From Cynocephalus volans (Eukaryota > Chordata > Mammalia > Dermoptera > Cynocephalidae), in NCBI RefSeq assembly GCF_027409185.1, contig NC_084469.1, positions 35,529,293 through 35,593,292 on the forward strand: a stretch of DNA of 64,000 bases. Direction: 5' to 3'. The translations under genes and the position numbers were made by a program. How positions within the stretch are numbered: the stretch's first letter is position 1; the number at the start of each line of letters is the position of its first letter. The notes under the pieces were generated by a model that saw only the letters and a program-made list of their open reading frames with translations, was not told where the DNA came from and searched no databases. This document shows positions 22,481-35,600 of this stretch, one piece after another.

Positions 22481-23630
22481 CCGGGCCTTCCCGAGGTCCG
22501 GGGCCTACGTTTAGTGGGTTGGTCCGTGTGGGATCGCGGTCACCTCTGCACTCAGCTCTTGAGCATCGGACGCGGGCTTGGATTTTCCACCGGTCCCTGC
22601 ACGCACCTCTGCCACCGGGCATTGAGCCACACCTTGGTGTTTAAGCTCAAACTGCCCCACAGCCGACCCACTGACTTCTGGAGTCCCATCTCACTCCGCC
22701 CCGTCCCCAATTTTCCATTTTCTCCTTTCCAACAGGCTGCTTCTCCCAGCCGCGCTGGATACCCCCACACCACCCTCCCCGTCACTTCCGAAGTCTGATT
22801 CCACCCGCCCGATTTTAGAAATCTGAAGTTGCTGTGAAGTTTTGTGCCACATCATTAAGAAATGTAAATATTTTCCAGTGAGTTTGCTTATATGATCCGC
22901 TCTCATTAATTGGATTATAAAAAAATCCAAGAATTTAAAAATTATTATCTTACATTGGTTTACCGATTAATATACCAAGGAGTTTTGTCACCGAAAGTTT
23001 TTTCTTTCCAGGCTGATTTGCTCTGTTGTAGTCAGTTGTGTGTCCATTTGTTTTGGAACTGCCAGACTTTGTGAGGACAAGATGCATCTGATATGCTCAA
23101 AGGCCATCCTATAGTGGCATTCATAAAACTTTCAACTTCCACATAGACATACTTGCCATTTGTAGTCCTGCTGCAGATTTGTGCCCTACAAACACAGGAG
23201 TTCTGATAAGTGTTAATTTATATGATTACTGTCAAAAAAGAAAAAAAAATGTAGAGTGCATTTTTAGTTATGCAGAATGAATTGTTGAAGATAATACTGA
23301 CAGGTGAAGATGTCACTTTTGATATAAATCGAGGCCGCCTCCTTCTCACATCCAATGATTGGAAGAATTTTCCACAGACTAACTTCTGGTTCTGGATATT
23401 TTGATTTTATTTCTTCTCCACTTTCCATATATTTCTTGTGTTAAACACTGTAGGATTAATTCATATTACGATGCCACCTTTTGTCCTGTACTATTGTTTT
23501 CCATTAGTGGATGATCAGACTGGGCAGTCAGCAGAGTAGATGTTAGGAGTATTTCTAGAAGCCATTCTTACACTAGGACAGCTAGCAATAATTATATACA
23601 GAAGTGACAGCACATATTAATATATTGCAT
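22459..23630. other. intergenic, nothing recognised
   Basis: GC content falls sharply after 22800. I found no exon, repeat family or RNA gene that I can name. A short near-palindromic AT-rich part lies around 22910-22970. Confidence 0.4.
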
Positions 23631-24040
23631 TGTATTAGTTACTATTGTTGTGTAACAAATTACCCCAAAATTTAGCAGCTTAAAACAACACACATTTATT
23701 ACCTTACGGTTTCTGTGGATTGAGAATTCAGGTATGGCTTAGCCAGATCTGCTGCTCTGTGGTCTCTCTTGAGGACACAATTAAGGTGTTGACCCAGGGT
23801 CTGCAGTCTCATCTGAAGGCTCAGCAGGGAAGAATCTACTTCCACATTCATTCAGCAGTTGTTAGTGGTATTTAGTTAATCACAGAAGTGCTATCATATC
23901 ACGTTAGCCATTCTGAACAAAATCACTAAATCTAGCTTATTCAAAGGTGAGGGGGTTTGCATAAAGGTGTGGTGAATACAAGGAGTTGGGGATCACTGGG
24001 GACCATCTTAGAAGTCTTCCTACCGTATCTACTAAATGCA
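23631..24040 (+). mobile_element. mammal-wide interspersed repeat (class uncertain)
   Basis: TATTAGTTACTATTGTTGTG, 'TAACAAATTACCCCAAAATTTAGCAGCTTAAAACAAC', 'CATCTGAAGGCTCAGCAGGG' and the end 'GGGGACCATCTTAGAAG' follow the same order as the element at 38722-39650. They are two copies of one ancient family. Confidence 0.65.
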
Positions 24041-24304
24041 AACTAAATGTTTCCTCAACATCCTTTATTTGGATCCCCAGAGTGCCCATGGCCACTCCAA
24101 TGCTACAGAACATGGTGGGGAAGAGTGGAGTTGGAGTGGAAAGAGTAACCAATTGTTGCTATGACCTTTGCAAACTTTACAGAAATATATGCCCACATGA
24201 ACACATTTTTAGGGCCCTCCAAGGGATCCTCAAAGGGTCCAGTGCAAGTGAGGGGCCCTGAAGCTTAGGCTTTATTAGCTTCATGGAAAACCAGCCTTGG
24301 CTCC

Positions 24305-24655
24305 TGTTTTAGTCCGTTTTATGTTGCTATAACAGAAATACCTGAGACTAGGTAATTTATAAAGATAAGAGGTTTATTTGGCTTACGATTCTGGGACAGC
24401 TGCATCTGGCATGGGTCTCAGGCTGCTTCTACTCATGGTGGAAAAGCAGCAGGCAGCTGGTGGGTACAAGCAGATCACATGGCGAGAGAGGAAGTGAGAG
24501 GGGGGTGGGGAGAGGGAGAGAGGGTGCCAGGGTCCTTTAAACAATCAGGTCTCGCAGGAACTATCCCCATGACTCAATCAGTTTCCAACACTGCCACACC
24601 CGAGATCAAATTTCCACGTGAATTTTGGAGGGGACAACACATCCACACTCCATCA
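24305..24655 (-). mobile_element. MaLR-type LTR
   Basis: On the minus strand this ends in ...TTTATAAATTACCTAGTCTCAGGTATTTCTG...ACTAAAACA, the characteristic 3' end of MST/MLT-type LTRs. On the + strand it starts TGTTTTAGTCCG. A G-rich part lies at 24490-24525. It is a solitary LTR with no internal part. Confidence 0.7.
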
Positions 24656-24778
24656 GCTCCTACTCCCAAATCTAAGTCCTCTTGACATCTCCAGACCAGA
24701 ATCTGACCTCTAAATTGGACCCGCCCTCACTCTATATTTCTTCTCACTCTCTCTCTAACCACTTTTTTTCTCCTTCTT

Positions 24779-24885
24779 CTTTTTTTTTTTTAAATTTTAT
24801 TTTGTCGATATACATTGTGGCTGATTATTGCTCCCCATCACCAAAACCTCCCTCCCTTCTCCCTCCCCCCCTTTTCTCCTTCTTT
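24779..24885 (-). mobile_element. 5'-truncated L1 tail (same subfamily as the 46-52 kb L1)
   Basis: AAATTTTATTTTGTCGATATACATTGTGG plus a polypyrimidine stretch (CCTCCCTCCCTTCTCCCTCC) repeat almost exactly the 3' end of the long L1 at 46.5 kb. The flanks TTTTCTCCTTCTT occur on both sides (about 24766 and 24871) as a probable target-site duplication. Only about 100 bp was inserted. Confidence 0.75.
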
Positions 24886-25589
24886 TGATCTGGGCACTTA
24901 ACAGAAGTTCGGTAAATGTTTATCGGATTTAATTGACATTTTCTCAACCCCTGTCGACACTCCTATCTGCTTCTCACCTCTTTTACTTACCCCAAATATG
25001 AATAGAAACAAATTTTAGAAATAAATCTGTTCTCTCCCCCGAGAGAAGATGCTCCTGAGGTCTCTGGACTTGGGCTCAGGGTAGTTCTGTGGCCTGGGCA
25101 GTGAACTGAAGGGCGCAGACAGGCTGCCTTCATGCAGAATAAACATAATTAGATGTTCTTTCCTGGGACCCTGAACCTTGGTGCGTAGCACAAGGACAGG
25201 GGAAGTGTTAGAAATTGCTTATCACGGTGGCTGTGTCCTGATGCAACTCTTCAGGCCAGTAGTCTATTGCTGTGATTTCTGCTTCTGGTTTCTGGCCCAC
25301 TGCCCGCAAAATCCCTTGGTCCTGCCCATCCAACAACCTGGTTCCATGATTCTGTGAGCCAGCCCCCCATATCTTTCTAAAAAATCACTCTCTATTTCAA
25401 TTGGGAATACAGGCACATTCAGAGCAGTTTAATGGGTACTAACCCTCTGTGGGATGGGGCTTCGCTCTGGGAACCTTGGAAATAGAGACAAAGGAATGCC
25501 AAAGAGGGGAACTTAGGAGAGATTGGTATACATCCCATGACAGAGCAGAGAACTGTCAGGTAATTATTAGTGAATATAGGCTCTGGAGC

Positions 25590-25830
25590 TAGCCTACCTG
25601 TATTCAAATACTGACTCTACAGCTTATTAGCTGTGTGATATTGGGCAAGTTCCTTAACCTCTCTGTGCCCCAGCTCCCTCATTCGTACAGTGAAGATAAA
25701 GATAATCATTGCACCTGTCTCATGGGATTACTGAGAGGATTAAATGAATTAATAGGGGTAAGGAGCTTAGAATAGTGCTGGACATATGAGGATAGTTGGT
25801 GTTCAATAAATAGCTAAATATTAGCTGTTG
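25590..25830 (+). mobile_element. MIR SINE
   Basis: CTGACTCTACAGCTTATTAGCTGTGTGA, 'TTGGGCAAGTTCCTTAACCTCTCTGTGCC', 'GGGATTACTGAGAGGATTAAATG' and 'AATAAATAGCTAAATATTAG' give a long MIR copy. Confidence 0.85.
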
Positions 25831-28340
25831 TTGAAACATAAGACTTCAATATTTTTGGTCAACAAATTACCTGTGAATCTTTAAACAAAGGAAAATGAAA
25901 AGATAGAGTAAGGCCTAGAATATAGTTACATGTGAGTAAAATGACCAGTTAGCTTCTCCTCTGGGAAGAGTTTGAAGTTGTCAGGCTGCAGGGGTGAGTG
26001 AAGCTACCGGGATCGATGCAGTCCCAGAGAGAGCTGGGTCACTTCACTGAGGAGCCTCCTTCATCTCCCTGGCTCTACTGCACTCTGAGGGGGAGAATTT
26101 TCCCATTTCTGGGGTCATCCTTAAAGCCTGGTACTGCTGTATGTTAACCGACAAGCCTGCTGTACTCAGAACTTCACAGGATCCACTGGAGTCATCTGTT
26201 GATGTTGGGAGCCCCTCCCTGACTGGGTCCTGCATGGGGAGGCTGATGTGGGGCGTTGCTGAGAGGCCGCTGTGTGGAGCCTGGTGAGGAGCCAACACCG
26301 CAGAAGAGGTGAGGGGATGCCCAGTCCTGGCTGCCATCACTCGAGTGGCAGGATCAAGTCTTAGCTGAAGCTTACATTTTGATCTTTCAGTTCCATAGAC
26401 CATTACATTTTTTCTATTCTCAAGCCAGTTGCAATTGCCCTTTCTGATACTCCCTACACAGAATCCTAACTGATGCAGCCAATCCACAATGAAATCGTGT
26501 TCTCCTCAGATATTCCAGACAGGCCATTTACCTCACCGGCAGCTCCTCCTCCCCATGCACCTTCCTGTTTAGATTCTGTGGGTCGTGCGATGAGTTTCAA
26601 AATTGTAGGATGCAAATCTGAGCTGGGCAAGTCCACCTCAGAAGTCTGCTTGCTTGTTACAACATATAACTTCACCAGAGGTGGTTCACCTTGGTCATGA
26701 TCATGGCTTGTCCTTTTATTCAAGACAAGACTGGGCATTTAGAAGACCATAGTGAAGATACAGAATATTGTATGTTGGGTTCCTTCTCTCATACCGATAG
26801 CCATAGCCACAGGCTCACAGCTCAGCCCCACAGCTTCACCACCCATGTTGTACTAAGCTTTGGTAAAAACATCCCAGGGAAGAACTCTGGAGGAATCTAG
26901 CTGGTGTCAATCATTTTGAGCTTGGGTCACATGCTCACCCCTTTGCAGCCCCCACTGGAACCACAATGATGAGTTTTCAGGGGTCAGTACATAGGAAACC
27001 AGCAGACAGATAAAAATAACACCATCATTACTGATAAAGATATTAGTAAACGTGGCTTTAGTTCTTCTGGCCATAACTCACTCCTGACTTGCCTAGTCAT
27101 GGGGGGATTTTACCGTTAGGCCAAGAGCTGGCAAGAGCATAGCCCACCACAGGTGAGCAGATGCCAGCACAGAATCCAGAGGAGGCTGAGCCACAACACG
27201 TTCCTTCCCCCGCTGTGTTGATTATTGATATCATCAATGACTTAGTTCCATTTCTTCTGGGAACACGATGGGTTCCCTCTTGGAGCCAGGTGCAAGCATG
27301 TGACTTGTGTTGGCCAGTTACACGTGATTAGAAGTGATGTGTGTCACTTTGAGGTCAGTGCTTGATTTCCCTTTGACGTGGCAACTAGTAATATTCTAGA
27401 TGTTCCATTATACTATGTTCCAGAATGAGGACAACAGGAGAAGAACCCCAAGACAACAAACAAGAACGTGGTGTGTGAGCAACAAAGACATCTTTGCTGG
27501 TTTAAGCAACTGAGATTATGAAGTTGTTTGTTTCCACCCATGATCGAGCCTATTCTGACTGCTGCATCCACCAGCCAGGGGAGCAGTCCACTCCCTTTGC
27601 GAGAGGAGCGAGTAAGAAGTAGGGAGAGAGGTTGGGGGTTTTCTTCCACCTACATGGAAATATGAATGAAAGATAAGCACCTCTTCCTTACACATATTAT
27701 TAAAATGAGGAAGGAAGAGCATTTCCCCCAAAAAATGACTGAGTGGGAAAAAAAAAATACAAATGGATTTTCCTCTGCTCTCACAGCCCAGTCTTCAACA
27801 CAGAAGATAGACTTCTGTGACCAAATGTGTGGGGATTTCTCCCCACCAGCAAGCAAGCGATTCTACAGTAGACACCAGCAGGGTGTCCTGTGTACAAGAG
27901 ATTTCCCACTGTCCCTGCTTTGGGTCTCTGGCTCCCAAATTTAAGTCCAGGGACATTGTGTCTGTTTGGCTGATCCTAGGTTGTGTACTTACTCCACATC
28001 AGACATTGGGAAAATGAACATTTGGCTTTTGTTACTTCTGCAGCTGGAAGTAGGCCCTGCCTTTGGACTAGAACTCTTTAAGTGAGAAATCTCTCAACAG
28101 TTCAGATGGCTGAGGAGCCAAATTGAAAATCAGATGCACGTTACAAAGGGCGGAGCTGCTCCCAAAAGAAGGAAGAAGAGCTGGTCAAATAAAACAAATA
28201 AATGTCCATGATACAGGGTACATGATAGGGCACAGACATGTAGATTAATATAGATCAGAATGTGCTTGGGAGTTGTAGGGACCATTGTAGGGATAGGTAA
28301 ATTAAGTGGTTGGGACAGGGAAACCCTCATGCAGAAGATA
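25831..28340. other. intergenic, probable old retroelement remains
   Basis: No exon is supported. Minus-strand frames at 26044-26487 and 26466-26738 (147 and 90 codons) overlap and end in ...ENTISLWIGCIS / MDWLHQLGFCVGSIRKGNCNWLENRK. They hint at degraded repeat sequence but match nothing I can name. Around 27300-27510 there is an old interspersed repeat of unknown class ('GTGACTTGTGTTGGCCAGTTACACGTG'). The rest looks unique. Confidence 0.35.
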
Positions 28341-28344
28341 GAAT

Positions 28345-28738
28345 GTGTATTAGTCTATTTCTGTTGCTTATAACAAAATACCTGAAAGTGGGTGATTTAT
28401 GAAGAAAATGAAATTTATTGCTTACAGTTTCAGAGGCTAGGAAGTCCAAAGTCCAGGGAACACATCTGGTAAATGTCCTGGTGGTGGTAACAGTGATAGC
28501 AGGGTCTCACACTGCAAAAATGGTGGAGCAGAGAGAGACTAATCTCCTCGTTCACTGTCCTTTTAAAGCCCTCCAAACCAGACCCTGACCACCATTTTTA
28601 ATCCATTCACTATGGAGTGATCCTACAATCTAATCACCTCTTCAAGGCCCCACCTTTCAATAACTGTAATAGGATTTCCCACCTTCAACAGTTACAGTGG
28701 GGATTAAGTTTTAGGGGGACATTCAACCCAAGGCAGCA
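28345..28738 (-). mobile_element. MaLR-type LTR
   Basis: The + strand starts TGTATTAGTCTATTTCTGTTGC and continues 'AACAAAATACCTGAAAGTGGGTGATTTATGAAG' and 'GGAAGTCCAAAGTCCAGGG', which is the reverse of an MLT1/MST LTR 3' end. The far end is near CCCAAGGCAGCATG. Confidence 0.75.
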
Positions 28739-28744
28739 TGTGAG

Positions 28745-31700
28745 CTCAGTCTTGAAGGATGGTGCCCTTGCATGGAGTTGTCACTCCATAGGACACTTAC
28801 TGGGTAATCTGCCAAACTCTTCCAGAAGACAGTCCATCCCACCCAGGGATGGATTCCAAGAAGCCGTATTCTGCTGCAAGGCCCTGACCCCTGCCCATGG
28901 CTGATTGGTCCAGGGATGTACAATTGCTCCATGCTGGGCCAATCAGTGTTCTTCCCTGGGGATTTGGGATTAGAACAAAGAAATGTGAGTTGTAGTCTGG
29001 GCTCTTTGAACAGAACGAATGTAAAAATGTAGGAGTAGCAAAGAAGAATGAAACAGACACAGAAACATTATAGGCAAGAAATGGAAAGAGAGTTCATATC
29101 CTGGTCTGATTCCTTTTTTGAGGCTGGCTGCATCCCCTTCATGTTTTGCATAACAAACCTCTCTATCCTTTATAGAAGATCTCATCTCAAACCACAAACT
29201 TAGATGTGCAAGACATTACATAATCTTCATTTCTTATAATTCAATTTATTTTTCATTAGAACCCTCATTCCATGGTTATAGTGAAAAACAAAATGTAGCT
29301 TGCTCCCCAGTCCCACTTAGTAGAGCTTGAGCACACGATGTGTCAGAATGTCCCCCAGGGCCCTGGACAACTGTCCTTCCAGATTATACTGACATATCCA
29401 TTGCCTCTGTCCACGGGGTCCCTTTACATCTGGTAGCTCTCTGCTTCCATGTCATGTTCGGGCCATGGTACTATTTTGGGAAGCTGCCCAAGTTTTCATC
29501 TGCCTAGAGGCACCATAATCATTCTTCTCCGGGTACTCGCTGCCTCCCTGACTGTGCTGCAAGGAGCAAGTCCACGTCTTTCTTTTTCCTCCCCACTGCT
29601 TTGGGGAATTCCGTTCATTCTGGGGGATCTCCCTAATCCTCTCACCACTGCTGATTTTCTGGACACTTTGAATATACCCAGAATTCTCAAGTGAGACTGA
29701 ATTCAAGTGCTGGCTCTGTGACCCTGAGCAAATTTCTTAGCCTCTTTGTGCCTCAGTTTCTTCTTCTGAAAAACAATGATAGTAATGGTTCCCATCTGCC
29801 TTCATTTGGGTTCCTCCAGAAGCAGACCCCTGAGACAAAGATTTGAGTGCAGGTGGTTCTTGGGAAGGTGACCCCTTGACACACCAGTAAAGGTGTAAGG
29901 AAGTGAGACAGGGAAGGGAAGAAAGTCAATAAAGGGCATCAAACCAGTTACTACCATGGACAACTGGAGCTAATCCAATGGGGGAAGCCTGGAGCAGGGT
30001 CAGCCATAAAACAATGTGTTTGGAACAGCCGCTCCTCTTCATTTACATGTGGTCTGCGACTGCTTTCACCCCATAATGGCCAAGTTTGAGTAGTTGTGAT
30101 AGAGACTGTATGACTCACAAAGACTGAAATATTTATTATTTGGACCTTTACAGAAAAAAATTTGCAAGCTCCTGCTGTAGAACACAATCAGAATTATCCT
30201 AACCTAAGGGCAAGGCCACTAGGGAATTTATTCACCAGCTCCCGTCGGTCACTCATTGAGGGCTGCCACCCTTCCCTTTAGCTCTCTTCTCCTTCCACCT
30301 TCCAGTTGACCTCTTCTAGGCTTTTGCCTGGGCAGCATTGAAGCTGAAAACAGCTATGTTTACTTTTGTAGCCATAATTAAGTCTTCTGAACTTTGTCCA
30401 TCTTTCGATTCTGAAAGCTGAAACTCAATGAACAGTGTTTACCTTATATATTGTGACTATATAAATATCTTTCTTTGCAGAACCAGTAATCACTAAGATT
30501 ACATTTCTTTTCTTGAACTGTTTCAAATTGCCTTTTGAAAAAAAATTTTGATACATTCGTAGGATTACATGAAATCTGTTAGTTATAAATGCTTATGACA
30601 TAATGAATACCTGTGTACCTATCACCCAACCCAGAAACTAGACTATTATCAATAATGTCTATGTACCAGTATAACCCTCCCTGTCCCATTCCTCTGCCTC
30701 CCCTGAGAAGTAACCTCCACATGATATTTTGTGTTTATCATTCCATTGCCTTTTTAAAAATACCATGCAATCATAAACATATAATATTTAAACAATGCTT
30801 TGTGTAGTTATGCTTGCATATGAGCTCTATGAAAATGGTATCGTATTTATAGTGTATTCTTCCGGGAGTTACGTTTTTCAGGAAACATTATATTTCCAAG
30901 ATTCTTCCATGTTGTTGTGTGTTGCTGTAAAAACTGCTCGCTATTATTAGAAATGCTTAGAAATTCCAGGAAAAAACTAAAAGGGATTCAAGGAAGGAAA
31001 CACAACGCTGATAATCGCTGGCTCCACAGGAGTGACGTTCCCAATAGGCCCAGCACCCCCTTTGCCAGTGCTGTCCCCTCCTCCTCCCATCTTCAGGATT
31101 CAGCTTCCTGACCTGATGCCCTTGACCACGGCTAATTGTTTTAAGGATGGCACTTGCCCCTGGCAGGGCCAGAGGACTTGGGACTGAGAGGTCCCCACTC
31201 TGGCAGCCGAAGGTGTAAGATGCACAGCTCGGGGTATAAGGGCCACGTTTCCCTCTGTGTGGACCAGAGAGGAAGAGGAGGCTGGTCTGCAGGGAAAGAG
31301 CAAGACGCTCAGGGAGGGGCAGAGACTAGAGTCAGAGGAAGAACCCTCACAGGATTTGAATTCCTGACTCCAACTCTTCCTGAGGTCCAGCTGCACACGT
31401 GACCTTGGGATTCATAATTAACTCTCTTTTTGCTTAAACTAATTTGGGTTCTATTCTATCATTTGCAGCCACCAAAATGTAAGCATGCCTGCCAGGAATT
31501 ATCCTCTGAGTTTTTGCTCCTTCCCTGTTTGCTAGTGAAAGACTACAAAACAATAAAAATGATCATTTAATAATAACTACAACTTACTGGGAATTTACTA
31601 TGAACCAGTGAGGACTTTTTGTTTGTGATCTCATTTAATACTCAAACAAAGTCTGTGAGATAAGGATTACTGTCTCTGTGTTACAGATGAGTAAACTGAG

Positions 31701-32659
31701 GCAGACAAATGCTATATGACATCCAAGTTCACAAGGCTTTTAAAAGGAAGACCCATTATTCACACCTCTGTCTATTGGGCCCCAAAGCCTGTGTTCCTAA
31801 CCAAGTATATCATAAAGGAAAGTGGCTGTGGTGGGATTCAAACTCACATCCCACATTTGAAAGGCTTTCTCCTCATAAGAATTCCAGGGGCTGAGGTCTG
31901 GAAGCCACTATGATCAGGCTGCCATGAGTGACTCAGATTTATTTTCCTATAATTCAAAAAGGAGGTTCAAAGACCCTTCTCAGACTGCATGACACTTCTA
32001 GTCTCCTTCCTCAGCCTGTGTCCTCCCTCTTCTTGTGCTGAAAAAAGAAGGGAAAAAGAAAGATAAAGAAAAGAGGGAAGGGACTGGTGACTGTCGACCA
32101 GAGGTGAGTAGAGGTGGGAGAGAAGTAAAGGGGTTGGGTGAAGTAGTGGGAAGGTTGATGACACCTTTGGAAGACATTTCCAGAGAACAACAGAGGGGTG
32201 TGTCTTCCTGGGACAAGCTGCTTCTTCCTGCCCCTGCTCCATCATTGAGGATTTGGGCTTGAGGTTAGGGCAGAGGAAATAGCAAGGGAAAAGGGGACTC
32301 TCAGAGACCATTGCTTTTAGGCAAAGGGAGGCAGAAGCTGGAGAGAGGCACAGATCCCCAGTTCTGAGCTAGGGCCCAAGGAGCAGGATTTCAAGAAAGA
32401 GATGAGGCTGAAGCTGTGGGCCCCTCCCCCATCTCACTGCTCCCCCGGAATATTCCATGACAGTTAGGGGCCCTGTCCTGCTGAATGGGTTGGTGACTCT
32501 TGGATCAGGAGCTCAAGAACCTAACAAGAGGTTCTTCCACCTTCTTTCCCAGGCCCTAAGGTGGCAGCTGCTCCACCTGATGAAGATATTTAAAAGATGA
32601 GGTTCAACTGAGCCTGGCAAGGGAAGGGAGAGATGGGGTGGAGGGTATGAAGAGTACTC
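28745..32659. other. intergenic upstream of ODF4
   Basis: No exon is supported. It contains a MIR-like piece (29695-29800: GGCTCTGTGACCCTGAGCAAATTTCTTAGCC), an unclassified repeat (29805-29930), an old L1-type tail on the minus strand (30545-30940: CACCCAACCCAGAAACTAGAC) and a MIR in reverse (31560-31720: TTACAGATGAGTAAACTGAGGC). The remainder, including the G-rich stretch at 31150-31400 and the 500 bp before the ODF4 start, looks unique. Confidence 0.5.
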
Positions 32660-35600
32660 ATGATGGGGGCAGAGGAGTCCATGGGTGAGTTTCCTGGGTC
32701 AGGAGGAGACACGGACCAACATCAGTATCAGGGGCCTGGAAAGGAAGAGGAAGGCTGGAAGGCAGGGGGCGCTAGAGGGGAACCTGGGACAAGAAGCGGG
32801 GTGCAGACATTCGTCCATCCCCCCAGCAGTAACCGGCGGGTGCCCACGGACCATCGCCGGCACTCCGTGTTGCCCTTCCAATGGAGAGTCACACACAGCT
32901 CCCGGTGGATAGAGCAAGTGTTGGCTTCAGAGCTCAGCCTGATCGCCTTCATCCTAATGCTGGTCATGGTCTTCTCCAAGAAATGGCTATACCTCTCTGG
33001 GAGCCGCTTCTATCAGCGCTGGCCCAAGAATGTCAGCAACAGCATCTACACATCAGCCCACATCATGTCCATGGGGCTCCTGTACATCTGCTACTCCAGC
33101 AGCTGCTCAGACAATGGGAAAGGTGAGTCCCTCCACCTTCCATCCCCCCCAGGCCTCCAGTCGGCTTGGCCTCTACATCTGCACCCTGCATATTCTTGTC
33201 CCCTCCCTCTGGTCATCTTGCCTTGTTGGCCTGCAAGATGGCCCCCCTGGCACTGAGATCTCCAAGGATCATTTTTCCTCCTCCAGTCTGGCCAAATCTG
33301 ACTCGATGGAAAATGTCACTGCTTTTGATAAGACCTAGAGCCAAGTCTGTGCTTATAAACATGTTGCGAGGGGCATGAAGTCTTAGCACAAGGGAATCAC
33401 TCATGAATCACATAATTTACCTGGGAGAAGAGCCCAGTAAGGTGGGGGTTTCCTTCCTCCAGGCTTGCATACCCAGAGCTTAGGGAGGAGTCCTTGGGAT
33501 TTTCTCTCCCAGGCCCTGGTCCCAGCCACTTTCTTTCTCTTCTGCCTCAGGCCTCGCTTTTCTGGGCCAGCTCTGCTCCCCAAGAACTTTTCCTTTGCCG
33601 GCATCTGGTTTCCTCGTTCCTCCCTTCCCCCGACTTCCTGCAGCTGCTTCATTCCTTATTCTTGTTAGTCTCATGTCATGCTGTCCCTTCGCCTCTCAGG
33701 AGCAGGGCCTCCTTTCCCAGCTCCTGGGGAAAACCAGAGATTCTGACCCCCACTTTCATTTCTTCACTCTCCTTAACATTAAAAAAAAAAAGCTCCACAG
33801 CTATTATTTTCTTCCACTATGACAGTAATACATCCTTATTACAACAAATTTGAGGAAACAAAAGCTATAATTTATTGCACACTTACTGTATTTGTTTAAT
33901 TTAATCCTCAGCACTAAGAGATAGGAATAATTATCCTCATTTTACAGAAAACTGGGACTCAGAGAGATTAAGTACCTTGTTTAGGGTCTTAAAGCTATTA
34001 GGTTGAACCACGTGAAACGCCAATATCTGACTGCTTTTCACCTATAAAAGCAGTAATTTCATATGGATTAACCTCACAATGGCAGGTATAGAATTATAAA
34101 CCAGGTGTGTCTGGCTCTAAAACTTACGTAAGCACCTTGCTCTGTGGTGCTACTCAAAGGCAGTTAAGCTTTTAAAAAATTTTAATAAGTTTTTAAATTT
34201 TATTTATTTTTTTTGGCAGTTGGCTAGGATGGGGATCTGAACGCTTTGCTTAGTGTTATGACTTTTTTTACTTGAACAAGTTTTGAATGGTTTTTACATA
34301 GCTGTACTTATTCTTAATAAACAATTTTATATTATTTAATTTTTTATTATTATAGTATCTTCAATTTTACTTTTATAATAGATGATAAACTTTCCTTATT
34401 ATAAGTGACTATAATAGTCATCTTAGCAGATTTATCATCTTTTACTTGACTATTTTATTTTTAAGTCTTGGGAAATTTATGCCCAATTTCATATTTGAAA
34501 AAAAAGGAGCAAAGAGTTTGTTAATCATGACATTTTTTCTGTATTTAGTATTAGTTCTTTGGGATAGATTTCCCAAGGTGGGTTTACTGGATCAAAGAGC
34601 ATAAATATTTTAAGGCTTTTAATAAAATTTTCCATATTGCTTTGAAAAAGTATTATAGCAAGGCTGGCTGATTAGCTTGGTTGGTTAGAGCACTGCCTTG
34701 TAACACCAAGGTCAAGGGGTCTGGTTCCCCTCACCAGCCAGCTGGTATTATAGCAATTTATGTTTCTGCTAATAATGTATGAAAAGTCTTGTTTTATTGT
34801 ACCTTTGCCAGCAATGACTATTAACTTTAAATATATATATATATATATATATTTCTGATTAAAAAAGTGGCACAGTTACTGTGGGAAATGCAGAAAAGTT
34901 TAAGAAAGAAAATAAAAATCACCCTAAGTTTTTTTCACACAGATATAGTCATAGTGGACAATGTAATGGATTTACTTCCAGCCCTTTATATACCATATAT
35001 ATCATATATATACATTTTCAAAATTACAGTGAGTCTACATGTTCTGTTTTGCAAATTGCAATTTTTATTTTTAAGCATTTACTCGCATCACTGAATAATT
35101 ATTCTATAACATCAGAAAATTAAAAAATTTTTTTGATTAGGTAATACACGACAGGATGAAAATTCGAAAGATACAAAAGATTATAAAGCGAGCCTCCTAC
35201 TTCCAGCTTCCAGTCTCCCTCCCCAGTTTCTCATTCTATTTCTCATTTCTAGAGACATTCTGTTCAGAGACAAGTATCTGTCCTATCACTTTTTAATGAA
35301 CACACATTAATAAAAGTATGGGTGTACTATCATTTATTTTACAAATCTCATGAAAATTGAATAGCTTGTTGGACATATCAATATCTCTACAAAGGAAGTC
35401 CCTGTACATAGATTTTGGCGCAGATCTCTGATTTTTCCCTTAACATAAATTCCAAGAAGCAGCATTGCTGGGTCAAAGGGCCTCAAGAATTTAGATATTT
35501 TTTGGTATTTTGTGCCAGACCACTCCCTAGAAATGCTGCCCAATAGCAGTCACGAGAGCACCTCTTTTCTCTAAATACTCTTCCATGCTAGGTAGCATCA